Part shown: positions 1-6,748 of the stretch, piece after piece | Position numbering within the stretch: position 1 is the first letter of the stretch | Layout of the letters: each line of letters opens with the position of its first letter | Assembly: GCA_964644555.1 (NCBI GenBank) | Contig: CAZXWI010000048.1 | Coordinates: 1-12,069, forward strand | DNA: 12,069 bases | Source: RUG14186 sp964644555 | Lineage (GTDB): Bacteria; Bacillota; Clostridia; Eubacteriales; Anaerofustaceae | Reading direction: 5' to 3' | Made by a program: the position numbers and the translations under genes | The notes under the pieces: model-generated | Database searches by the model: none | What the model was told of the DNA's origin: nothing | Seen by the model: only the letters and a program-made list of their open reading frames with translations

Positions 1-51
1 ATTTAAACCATAACTTTTATAAAAATAATTTGATTTTGTTCAGTTATCATA

Positions 52-80
52 TTGACAAATTTTAATTTCTGTAATATATT
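52..80 (+). promoter_or_regulatory. Sigma-A-type promoter of the SLC13-family transporter gene
   Basis: A perfect -35 box TTGACA (52-57) is followed by a 17-base spacer and a -10 box TATATT (75-80), one mismatch from TATAAT. Transcription should start near 87, giving a short leader of about 38 bases before the start codon at 125. No operator-like repeat is visible around it. Confidence 0.75.
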
Positions 81-124
81 CTAAGGCATAATGTTTATAA
101 AAATTAGGAGATTTCCAAAAATTG

Positions 125-1552
125 ATGAAGGTTTCATTTAAACAATTATTTAATATACTATCCGGTCCTGTATTATTTTTGCTGTTTTGCATCATACCGA
201 ACAGTGCGCTTACACCTGAAGCAAAACTCATTTTAGCATTGTATATTTGGATAATCGCTTGGTGGGTTACAAAACCAATCCCTTGGGGTTTGACTTCTCT
301 ATTGCCTTTGATTGTTGTGCCGTTAAGCGGTTTGATGAGCATTGCAGATGTAAGTGCCTTATATGGGCAAAGAATACTGTTTTTCTTAATAGGCGTTTTG
401 TCATTGGGCTTGGCTGTAGATAAACACGGCTTGGGCAAAAGACTCGCCTTGGCATTTTTATCAAAAATAAAGATTAAAACCGTATCAGGGATATTGCTCA
501 GTTTTCTTGTCATTGTGGCATTACTCTCGGCATTCGTAGACGATGCGGCAACCATTGCCATCTGTATTCCCATAGGAATGACTATCATAGACCATATCAA
601 AAGCTTATTACCCCAAAATAAAAACACCGACTTAATAATAAAAAAATTATCCGTGTTTATGAGCCTTGGCATCTTATATTCTGCCGAAGCAGGCGGAATA
701 ATGACCGTTGCGGGAATCCCCCATATTGCCATTTCAATATCAATATTGGAGCAAATCTCATCTATAAGCCTTACTTTTGCAGATTGGTCTAAAATAGGTA
801 TAATTATCGGAATATTCTCCTTTATTATCTACTTCCTCTTACTTAAATTAATGATTAGACCAAAGCAAATTTGCATAGATAATGCAAATGAATTATTTAA
901 GAAACAATATCAAGAATTGGGCAAAATGAGTAAAGGTGAAAAATATACCATATTCGTATTGATTTCTATGGTATTGATGTGGGTTCTGCCGGGATTCATC
1001 AGTGTTTTGGAACCGCTGAATATTTGGATGGTGCCCGTTGTAGGAACGATACTTTTATACATTCTTCCGTTGGACAACGGCGAAAATGTTTTAACAATAG
1101 ACGACTTCCAAACTAAGCTGCCTTGGGATATCATATTTTTGATAATCGGAGGTGGAGCGATGTCAACCCTGTCGGAAGAATTCGGCATAATCGCATGGAT
1201 GCAGTCGTTGATTCCCACGGGCACACATGGAATTAAGTTATTGTTTGTTGCCGCATTTGCAACGTCAATACTATCTAATTTCATAAGCGGCACTGCCACA
1301 GTAAGCATTATGTCAAACATATTTATGCCTTTAGCGGCTTCAGCAGGCATCAATCCGGTATATTTTGCATACATCCTTCCTGCTTCGGGCATGGCAATCA
1401 TGCTTCCTTGGGCAGGAGCTGCAACAGGAACTGCTTTTTCAGCCAACAAAGTCAGCATATCAGAAATGATAAAATGCGGAAGTATTGCCAGCATTGTGCA
1501 TTTATTAGTTACAATATCTATACTTTTGGTTGTTATACCCATTTTCTATTAA
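125..1552 (+). CDS. SLC13/DASS-family anion transporter (substrate unknown) with altered SNT motifs
   Basis: Polytopic inner-membrane protein of 475 residues, a normal length for the divalent anion:sodium symporter (DASS/SLC13) family, which usually imports di- and tricarboxylates or sulfate. Family marks include KPIPWGLTSLLPL near residues 50-61, an AGGIMTVAGIP stretch near 189-199, LPWDIIFLIIGGG near 332-344, and a second repeat hairpin around SNFISGTATVSI (384-395). Many hydrophobic segments of about 20 residues fit 10-12 membrane spans. The Ser-Asn-Thr triplet normally found in each inverted repeat is Asp-Asp-Ala (139-141) in the first and Ser-Gly-Thr (388-390) in the second, so sodium coupling and substrate are uncertain. 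The ATG at 125 follows an in-frame TTG at 122; AGGAG at 106-110 lies 14 bases before the ATG and 11 before the TTG, so 122 is also possible. The gene is transcribed alone and converges on the minus-strand operon. Confidence 0.85.
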   Translation: MKVSFKQLFNILSGPVLFLLFCIIPNSALTPEAKLILALYIWIIAWWVTKPIPWGLTSLLPLIVVPLSGLMSIADVSALYGQRILFFLIGVLSLGLAVDKHGLGKRLALAFLSKIKIKTVSGILLSFLVIVALLSAFVDDAATIAICIPIGMTIIDHIKSLLPQNKNTDLIIKKLSVFMSLGILYSAEAGGIMTVAGIPHIAISISILEQISSISLTFADWSKIGIIIGIFSFIIYFLLLKLMIRPKQICIDNANELFKKQYQELGKMSKGEKYTIFVLISMVLMWVLPGFISVLEPLNIWMVPVVGTILLYILPLDNGENVLTIDDFQTKLPWDIIFLIIGGGAMSTLSEEFGIIAWMQSLIPTGTHGIKLLFVAAFATSILSNFISGTATVSIMSNIFMPLAASAGINPVYFAYILPASGMAIMLPWAGAATGTAFSANKVSISEMIKCGSIASIVHLLVTISILLVVIPIFY

Positions 1553-1598
1553 ACGGCAACATCAACCATACGCTCTGAACTTTTATAAATCAGTACAC

Positions 1599-1629
1599 AA
1601 AAAACAAGCAGGCATATTGCCTGCTTGTT
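1599..1629 (-). terminator. Intrinsic terminator of the minus-strand operon, possibly bidirectional
   Basis: A perfect inverted repeat (1603-1613 with 1619-1629, 11 base pairs, 5-base loop) has a G+C-rich core GCAGGC/GCCTGC. On the minus strand it runs straight into six T residues (plus-strand A at 1599-1604), the classic form of a Rho-independent terminator. It lies 11 bases beyond the stop of the GalM-cyclo-ligase fusion. On the plus strand the T tract after the stem is poor, but the hairpin may still help stop transcripts from the transporter gene, since nothing better is seen between 1553 and 1639. Confidence 0.85.
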
Positions 1630-1639
1630 CCTCATTTAT

Positions 1640-3253
1640 CTACAAATATTTATTCACAAACACAGTCTTACTCTCGCTAATTAATATATCTGCGAATCTA
1701 TCATGTTCTTCCATGGGGATATCTTCAATAAAGAAGCTATCAAAAGTTGGGCACAAAATCAAACAGTCATCTCTTATTTTCTCAAATAACCTGTCGTAAT
1801 ACCCTCCTCCGTATCCGAGGCGCTTTCCCTCAAGAGTAAATGCAATGCCGGGGCTTATTATAAGATCCAATTCATTTTCCGAAACAAGCTCGGCACTCTC
1901 TTCGGGAATTTCCCAAATCCCCAATTTTGTCTTTTTAAACCCATCGGGGAATGATTTCGTTACGCAAAGAGCCATGGTATGGTCTCTGCGACAAGTAGGC
2001 GTTATTACCCTTTTGCCGTCCGATATCATTCGGTTTATAAAATCATATGTTATAAGTTCCTTATTGTATGTAACATATATCATTATGGTCTTTGCGTTTT
2101 TGTAGCAATCCATTATTGATATTTTATCGAAAATCTTATTGCTTGTGTTTTTGATAAACTCATCACTCATCTCTTCTCTTTTTTTCAAGAGTTCTTTTCT
2201 GAGCAATTTTTTTTTCGTCTTTAAATCATACTCCACAGGGCAAAATTCATACACGGTGTAGCTTGTGAAACACTCGTTTTCTCTTAATACGGTGCTTGGG
2301 AAATGAGCATTGCTCGGGCTTGCCGGATAATGCTGCGTTTCAAGGCAAAAGCCCGAATGGACTCCGTAAATGCTATCACAGTACCCACGGCGCTCATCTA
2401 AAAAATTAGCGGTATAAAACTGAAGTGCAGGCTGGTCGGTGTAGCACATAAGCTTTAGCGAACCATCGTCATTTATTACTTCCGCTGCCAAATCATCGCA
2501 GGAATTATTTAGTATGAAATTGTGATCATATCCTTTATAGCGCATTACCTCGCCATCATTTATATCCCTGCCGATTTCTTTAAATTCTCTGAAATCAAGA
2601 GCCGTACCCTCAACAGCTTTAATTTCTCCCGTAGGCAAAGTATTTTCATCGCAGGGGGTAAAGCTATTAGAATATATCTTTATCTTGTGGTTTAATATAT
2701 TACCGCCACCGTTTAAGTTAAAATATGTATGATTCGTGAAATTGACAACAGTCGGTTTATCGGTTTTGGCAAAATATCTTATGATAAGCTTGTTATCTTT
2801 AAATTCATATTCCACCCTAACAAATAAATTTCCCGGGAAATTTTCTTCACCATCGGGAGAAATTCTTGAAAAACACACCTTATCTTCTTTGATTTCATAG
2901 TTCCATATATATCTGTCAAAGCCTTTCTTACCGCCGTGGAGCGTGTTTGCACCCTCGTTGGCATAAAGCTTATAAGTAGTTTCGTCAAGCTCAAAAGAAG
3001 CGTTTTCTATGCGGTTGGCATACCTGCCTATGGTAGCACCCAAACAGCCGCTACTATTTGCATATTCAAAAAATGTGTCATATCCCAAAACAGTATTTAC
3101 AATATCACCGTTTTTATTCTTTACGAATAAACTCACCAAACTTGCACCGTAATCGGTAAACTCCGCTTTGGTACCATCGGTATTTTCCCATGTTATCAAA
3201 TGCGCCTTTTTGTTTGCGGATAGACTTCCGAAATCCGATACATATATGCTCAT
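1640..3253 (-). CDS. galM: Fusion protein: aldose 1-epimerase (GalM) + 5-formyltetrahydrofolate cyclo-ligase
   Basis: A 537-residue protein with two complete enzyme domains. Residues 1 to about 337 are a GalM-type mutarotase, which interconverts alpha and beta anomers of aldohexoses. Visible marks are GRYANRI (77-82), NTLHGG with catalytic His106, NHTYFNL with His175, GYDHN with Asp243, and GFCLETQHYP with the catalytic base Glu305. Residues about 346-537 are 5-formyl-THF cyclo-ligase, which uses ATP to turn 5-formyl-THF into 5,10-methenyl-THF. Marks are the basic start KKKLLRKELLKKR, TPTCRRD (418-424), GIWEIPEE (445-452), ISPGIAF then RLGYGGGYYDRLF (478-490), and EEHDRFADILISE near the end. 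The linker is only about 8-10 residues (CPVEYDLKT). AAGGAG (3260-3265) sits 6 bases before the ATG. It is the last gene of the operon, 12 bases after the SDR gene. Both active sites look intact, so both activities are expected in the cytoplasm. A nine-A tract (2207-2215) marks the junction. Each domain assignment is firm; the functional reason for the fusion is unknown. Confidence 0.92.
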   Translation of the reverse strand: MSIYVSDFGSLSANKKAHLITWENTDGTKAEFTDYGASLVSLFVKNKNGDIVNTVLGYDTFFEYANSSGCLGATIGRYANRIENASFELDETTYKLYANEGANTLHGGKKGFDRYIWNYEIKEDKVCFSRISPDGEENFPGNLFVRVEYEFKDNKLIIRYFAKTDKPTVVNFTNHTYFNLNGGGNILNHKIKIYSNSFTPCDENTLPTGEIKAVEGTALDFREFKEIGRDINDGEVMRYKGYDHNFILNNSCDDLAAEVINDDGSLKLMCYTDQPALQFYTANFLDERRGYCDSIYGVHSGFCLETQHYPASPSNAHFPSTVLRENECFTSYTVYEFCPVEYDLKTKKKLLRKELLKKREEMSDEFIKNTSNKIFDKISIMDCYKNAKTIMIYVTYNKELITYDFINRMISDGKRVITPTCRRDHTMALCVTKSFPDGFKKTKLGIWEIPEESAELVSENELDLIISPGIAFTLEGKRLGYGGGYYDRLFEKIRDDCLILCPTFDSFFIEDIPMEEHDRFADILISESKTVFVNKYL

Positions 3254-3265
3254 AGCTCACTCCTT

Positions 3266-4000
3266 TTATATATTGTAACCGCCGTCGATATTTATTACCT
3301 GCCCTGTAATATAGCTTGCATCTTCCGAAGTTATAAACAATGCACCCCTTGCCACATCATAAGGTGTGCCGAGTCGATTAAGCGGAATTTCTTCCATAAA
3401 AGCTTCTTTTTCACTCTCGCTTAGATGAGCATTCATTTTTGTATCAATGAATCCTGCCGCTATTGCATTTACTCTGATATTGCTAAGTGCCAATTCTTTG
3501 GCAAGTGCTTTGCTCATCCCTATAAGCCCTGCTTTTGAGGAACTGTATGCCACTTCACATGAAGCTCCGCACACGCCCCACATGGAGGATATATTAAGAA
3601 TATTCCCGGATTTTTCGCTTATCATTTCCGGCAAAAACGCTCTCGTAAGCTTGAATGCACCTGTTAAGTTTACATCAAGCATATTATTCCATTCATAATC
3701 CGTAACATCGCAAAAAAGCTTTATTTCGGATATTGCCGCATTGTTTATAAGTATATCGGCTCTGCCGTAATGCTCATTTACTGCGGTGTGAAACTGCTCT
3801 ATGCTCTCGGTATCGTTTAAATCCATATAAAAAGCTTTGACATTAAGCCCCTCTTTGCAAAGTTCATCTTGAATATCCATAGCACGTTTTTCATTTGATT
3901 TGTAGCTGAATGCCACACGATCATTCTGCATTGCAAAGGCTTCTACTATAGCTTTACCTATATCACCGGAGCCACCCGATATAACCACTGTTCTGTTCAT
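3266..4000 (-). CDS. Short-chain dehydrogenase/reductase, FabG-like
   Basis: A 244-residue classical SDR with a Rossmann fold using NAD(P)H. The cofactor glycine motif is GGSGDIG (9-15), NNAA is at 87-89 and neighbours, and the catalytic tetrad is Asn111, Ser139, Tyr152 and Lys156 (YSSSK). The C-terminal GQVINIDGG (233-241) and the RVNAIAAGFIDTKM stretch are typical of 3-oxoacyl-ACP reductase (FabG) relatives, and the length fits. No acyl carrier protein or other fatty-acid synthesis gene is nearby, so FabG activity should not be assumed; a sugar or other small-molecule dehydrogenase is equally possible. The ATG at 4000 comes 2 bases after the yqeK stop with only a weak AAGAGAG-like ribosome binding site, suggesting translational coupling to yqeK. 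The family is certain and the substrate is open. Confidence 0.9.
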   Translation of the reverse strand: MNRTVVISGGSGDIGKAIVEAFAMQNDRVAFSYKSNEKRAMDIQDELCKEGLNVKAFYMDLNDTESIEQFHTAVNEHYGRADILINNAAISEIKLFCDVTDYEWNNMLDVNLTGAFKLTRAFLPEMISEKSGNILNISSMWGVCGASCEVAYSSSKAGLIGMSKALAKELALSNIRVNAIAAGFIDTKMNAHLSESEKEAFMEEIPLNRLGTPYDVARGALFITSEDASYITGQVINIDGGYNI

Positions 4001-4002
4001 AT

Positions 4003-4569
4003 TTACATCAGCTCTCTTAAAAGACTGTTTCTTGCGTATACTGTATTGGGGTGCAAAAGTCCGCCCTTTTCCAAAACAAACATTATAGCCCTATCAAAGA
4101 CCTTAATCGTTCCGAGTTCGAAATTAGCATTTACCGCACTGCGAATTTCTTCCACACCGGTGTATTTTCGATTTGGCTCAATGAGATCCGAAACGAAAAC
4201 AATCCTATCCAATAAAGACATATTCTCCTTGCCCGTAGTGTGGCAAGCTATGGCACTAAGCACTTCTTCGTCATTGATGCCGTATTTGTTTTTAGCTATA
4301 ATTGCACTGACGGGTGCATGAAGTATATGAAGAGTATTCAGCGTAACCTCATCGGGTTCGTAACCGCAATTTCTTGCAAGAGAAAGTTGCTCATTAAAAT
4401 CCATTTCCTTTGCGCAATCATGCAATAACCCAGCTAAATATGCTTTATCGGAATCATAACCGAGCCTTTCGGCAAGTTCTTTACAGCTTTGAGCGCAGCC
4501 GAGGGTATGTTCATAACGAAATTCGCTTAACTCGTTTTTTAAATCAAGTTTGATTTCTTCTACATTCAC
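4003..4569 (-). CDS. yqeK: YqeK, HD-domain diadenosine tetraphosphate (Ap4A) hydrolase
   Basis: A 188-residue cytoplasmic HD-superfamily phosphohydrolase matching YqeK, which splits the alarmone-like nucleotide Ap4A symmetrically to ADP. Metal-binding marks are His21 (YEHTLG), the His50-Asp51 pair in GLLHDCAKE, His84 in LHAPV, His110 in ACHTTG, and Asp128 in the YqeK signature SDLIEPNR (127-134). The position directly after nadD is the usual one in Firmicutes. The start is GTG at 4569, immediately after the nadD stop (TAA, 4572-4570); the overlapping ATG two codons on is out of frame and hits TAG at once. An AAAGGA sequence in the end of nadD is about 12 bases upstream. The rsfS gene that commonly follows yqeK is absent; an SDR gene comes next. 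Confidence 0.93.
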   Translation of the reverse strand: MNVEEIKLDLKNELSEFRYEHTLGCAQSCKELAERLGYDSDKAYLAGLLHDCAKEMDFNEQLSLARNCGYEPDEVTLNTLHILHAPVSAIIAKNKYGINDEEVLSAIACHTTGKENMSLLDRIVFVSDLIEPNRKYTGVEEIRSAVNANFELGTIKVFDRAIMFVLEKGGLLHPNTVYARNSLLRELM

Positions 4570-5184
4570 TTATTTATACAATCCTTTGTCTTTTATGTAT
4601 TCATACACCTTTTCGGGAACCAATTCTTTGAAATCATCTCCCGACTTTATAACATCTCTTACTACAGTGGACGAAAGGTTTTTGGGCATATAATCTTCCA
4701 AAAGATATATTCCCGCTCCGTAAATATTATGAAGCCTCTCCGCTTCTATTAAATACATGCTATTATCCGTATCTTTTCGTTTCACCACGGCAAAGTTGGT
4801 CAGCTTTGCGAGTTCGTCAAAATGTTTCCAGTCGCCAAGCTGCATTAATATATCAGAGCCGCTTATAAAATAATATGCATCGTCCCTGTCTTTATTGAGT
4901 TCTCGTATGGTATCCACTGTATATGTTTTACCCGGGCGGTTTATCTCAATATCGCTCACTTCGTATCCGCTTAAGCCCTCCACAGCCAAAAGCGCCATTT
5001 GATAACGGTCGTATCGTGATACGCCGCTGTCCTGCTTATATGGATTATCTCCTGTGGGAATGAGAATTATCCTATCTAAGTTCAACGCTATCTTGGCATA
5101 AGCACAAAGCGACAGATGGCTGTTGTGTATAGGATTGAATGAGCCTCCGAATATCCCCGTTCTGATTTTATTTATAGTACTCAA
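4570..5184 (-). CDS. nadD: Nicotinate-nucleotide adenylyltransferase NadD
   Basis: NadD transfers AMP from ATP to nicotinate mononucleotide to form deamido-NAD, the penultimate step of NAD synthesis. From the TTG at 5184 the protein has 204 residues, a normal size. The nucleotidyltransferase motif GIFGGSFNPIHNSH (10-23) contains the (H/T)xGH-like His20 and His23. RPGKTYTVDTI (83-93), GSDIL (109-113) followed by W, and the second ATP motif SSTVVRD (171-177) complete the family pattern. The start overlaps the end of obgE by 17 bases. Two in-frame TTG codons (5190 and 5184) are possible: the AAGGA inside the obgE tail is 7 bases before 5184 but only 1 base before 5190, so 5184 is preferred. No ATG is available upstream of the motif. 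The overlap implies translational coupling to obgE. Confidence 0.94.
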   Translation of the reverse strand: MSTINKIRTGIFGGSFNPIHNSHLSLCAYAKIALNLDRIILIPTGDNPYKQDSGVSRYDRYQMALLAVEGLSGYEVSDIEINRPGKTYTVDTIRELNKDRDDAYYFISGSDILMQLGDWKHFDELAKLTNFAVVKRKDTDNSMYLIEAERLHNIYGAGIYLLEDYMPKNLSSTVVRDVIKSGDDFKELVPEKVYEYIKDKGLYK

Positions 5185-6442
5185 ATTCAAATCCTTCTAA
5201 ATTTACGGTATCTTCATCTTTGATGCCTTTTTTCTCAAGAGCGTCAAAAACTCCCTTGCCTTTAAGCACCTTCTGGAAATATGCCATTGATTGGTAATCG
5301 TCGATGTTTACACTTCCGGTAAGTCTTCTTATCATAGGACCTTGCACATAATAAATGCCGTCCTCAACAAATATTTCGAAGTCCGCTTCGTCTTCGTAAA
5401 TATGTTCTTCCAATTCTTCCTGAGTAAAGAAAAGCGGTGTCTTTTCTATTTCCGGAAGTTTCTTGATAGCACAGTCCAATACGTCGTTAAGCCCTTTTCC
5501 CGTAGCTGCACTCGTAATGAATGTGTCATATCCGAGAGATTCGAAATATTCTTTAAGCTCAGTTAACTCTTCTTCGCTTTGAGCTATGTCTGCTTTATTG
5601 AGCATAACAATCTGTTCACGTTCTCTGAGTTTTTCGGAATACTCGAAAAGCTCGTTGTTTATCTTATCAAAGTCCTCTTTCGGGTCTCTGAATTCACTTC
5701 CGGCTGCGTCCAACACATGAATAAGAAGTCTGGTTCTTTCTATATGGCGTAAAAAGTCATGTCCCAATCCGCTGCCTGCGCTTGCTCCCTCAATAAGCCC
5801 CGGAATATCGGCAAGAACGAATTCATCGGCGTCTTTGTATCTAACGATTCCCAGATTCGGTGATAATGTAGTGAAGTGGTAATCTGCAATCTTAGGTTTG
5901 GCATTGGTTACCCTTGATAAAAATGTGGATTTACCTACATTCGGGAAACCTACCAACCCCACATCGGCAAGAAGCTTAAGTTCTAATATCAAAGTTCTTT
6001 CCACTGCAGGATCTCCCGGTTTTGCAAATGACGGAGCTTGTCTTGTGCTGGTGGCATAGTGCTGGTTGCCATTGCCGCCGCGTCCGCCTTTTGCCGCAAC
6101 ATAGCTTTGGCCATGCTCGGTCAAGTCGCAAACTACCTTTGATGTTCTCTTATCAAACACAGCAGTCCCGACAGGCACCTTAATAAAGAGATTTTCCGCA
6201 TTTTTTCCGCTGCATCTTCCCGAAGAGCCGTTCTGCCCGTCCTCGGCTTTGAATTTTCTTTTATACTTAAATGCACCCAAGTTGTTAAGGGAGCTATCAG
6301 CAATGAGAATTACATCTCCTCCGCTTCCCCCATCACCGCCGTCAGGACCTCCATTAGGCACATATTTTTCTCTGCGAAAGGACACAGCACCATCGCCGCC
6401 TTTACCCGAAATTATTTCTATTTCAACTTTATCTTTTATCAT
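5168..6442 (-). CDS. obgE: Obg-family GTPase (ObgE/CgtA) with OCT domain
   Basis: Essential GTPase that binds the 50S ribosomal subunit and links ribosome assembly to stress and growth control. The 424 residues carry three domains in order. The glycine-rich Obg fold (about 1-158) has repeated GG motifs such as GGPDGGDGGSGGDV (31-44) and GGRGGNGN (119-126). The GTPase domain has G1 GFPNVGKS (165-172), G2 HFTTLSPNLG (189-198), G3 DIPG (212-215), G4 NKAD (282-285) and G5 SAATG (311-315). The C-terminal OCT domain runs from about 350 to 424. The start at 6442 is chosen because AAAGGAA lies 6-8 bases upstream and the protein begins in the family's usual way; the open frame continues to 6538 but that extra 32 residues do not resemble Obg. 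It is the first gene of the operon. The ribosomal protein genes rplU and rpmA, often just upstream, are not present here. Confidence 0.97.
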   Translation of the reverse strand: MIKDKVEIEIISGKGGDGAVSFRREKYVPNGGPDGGDGGSGGDVILIADSSLNNLGAFKYKRKFKAEDGQNGSSGRCSGKNAENLFIKVPVGTAVFDKRTSKVVCDLTEHGQSYVAAKGGRGGNGNQHYATSTRQAPSFAKPGDPAVERTLILELKLLADVGLVGFPNVGKSTFLSRVTNAKPKIADYHFTTLSPNLGIVRYKDADEFVLADIPGLIEGASAGSGLGHDFLRHIERTRLLIHVLDAAGSEFRDPKEDFDKINNELFEYSEKLREREQIVMLNKADIAQSEEELTELKEYFESLGYDTFITSAATGKGLNDVLDCAIKKLPEIEKTPLFFTQEELEEHIYEDEADFEIFVEDGIYYVQGPMIRRLTGSVNIDDYQSMAYFQKVLKGKGVFDALEKKGIKDEDTVNLEGFEFEYYK

Positions 6443-6473
6443 AATCTGTTCCTTTAATAATGTATTTGATTTA

Positions 6474-6482
6474 ATTATATCA
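6474..6482 (-). promoter_or_regulatory. Proximal extended -10 promoter of the obgE operon
   Basis: On the minus strand TGATATAAT (6482-6474) is a perfect extended -10 element (TG-n-TATAAT). A CTTGCA sequence 16 bases upstream gives a weak -35 box. Transcription would start near 6467, leaving a leader of about 25 bases with the AAAGGAA ribosome binding site. Confidence 0.6.
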
Positions 6483-6540
6483 TATCGGCATTGATTGCAA
6501 GAAATTGTTTTGCAAACATTTACAATTTGACGATACATAA

Positions 6541-6549
6541 ATTATATCA
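6541..6549 (-). promoter_or_regulatory. Possible distal extended -10 promoter of the obgE operon
   Basis: The same TGATATAAT element occurs again on the minus strand at 6549-6541, 67 bases further upstream, within a repeated 12-base sequence. No convincing -35 box is present, so it would depend on the extended -10. It is weaker evidence than the proximal copy. Confidence 0.4.
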
Positions 6550-6551
6550 TA

Positions 6552-6748
6552 ACCTAAATTTTAATCGAAATTAAATCCCAAAGGCTATTGCACAAAACCG
6601 AAAAAACACTTATTATATATGGCAGACAAAACCTTTATGAAAAAAGCAGCATTAAAAATTTATTTTTTTTAAAATTTTAAAGGATTTTTTGCAAAAACGC
6701 ACAATATATATAATGAATAAAATTTCGACATATTTTGCGGAGGTAAAA
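6552..6748. other. Divergent intergenic region between obgE and dprA
   Basis: The full gap between the two start codons is 306 bases (6443-6748), strongly AT-rich with long A and T runs (for example 6655-6680). Apart from the obgE promoter elements at its left side and the dprA promoter at its right, I see no gene, no clear hairpin terminator and no recognisable riboswitch. Short open frames reaching in from both genes lack ribosome binding sites. Confidence 0.6.
6686..6714 (+). promoter_or_regulatory. Promoter of the dprA-topA operon
   Basis: A perfect -10 box TATAAT lies at 6709-6714. The -35 side is weak: TTTTTG at 6686-6691 with a 17-base spacer, or TTTGCA at 6688-6693 with 15. Transcription would start near 6721, about 28 bases before the dprA start codon. 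Confidence 0.55.

Larger units (their letters stand above)
6473..6551. repeat. 12-base direct repeat AATTATATCATA, two copies 67 bases apart
   Basis: Identical copies lie at 6473-6484 and 6540-6551. Each contains the minus-strand extended -10 element, so the repeat most simply marks tandem promoters. The region is very AT-rich, which raises the chance of coincidence. Confidence 0.5.

Noticed and set aside
40..732. Minus-strand open frame of 230 codons at the window start
   Set aside because: It lies antisense to the transporter gene, has no recognisable domain and no promoter or ribosome binding site; a shadow of the real coding sequence.
3266..4000. Calling the SDR a true FabG of fatty-acid synthesis
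   Set aside because: Motifs fit many SDR enzymes and no acyl carrier or condensing enzyme gene is nearby, so the specific function is not supported.
6443..6538. N-terminal extension of Obg by 32 residues
   Set aside because: The extension contains an obgE promoter element and is not Obg-like; the ATG at 6442 has an excellent ribosome binding site and family-typical start.
6552..6700. Possible riboswitch or small RNA in the obgE-dprA gap
   Set aside because: Only AT runs and weak pairings were found; no conserved aptamer features and no terminator-antiterminator pair.
6689..6748. Longer DprA start at 6689
   Set aside because: It would start upstream of the perfect TATAAT box; GGAGG plus ATG at 6749 is far better.
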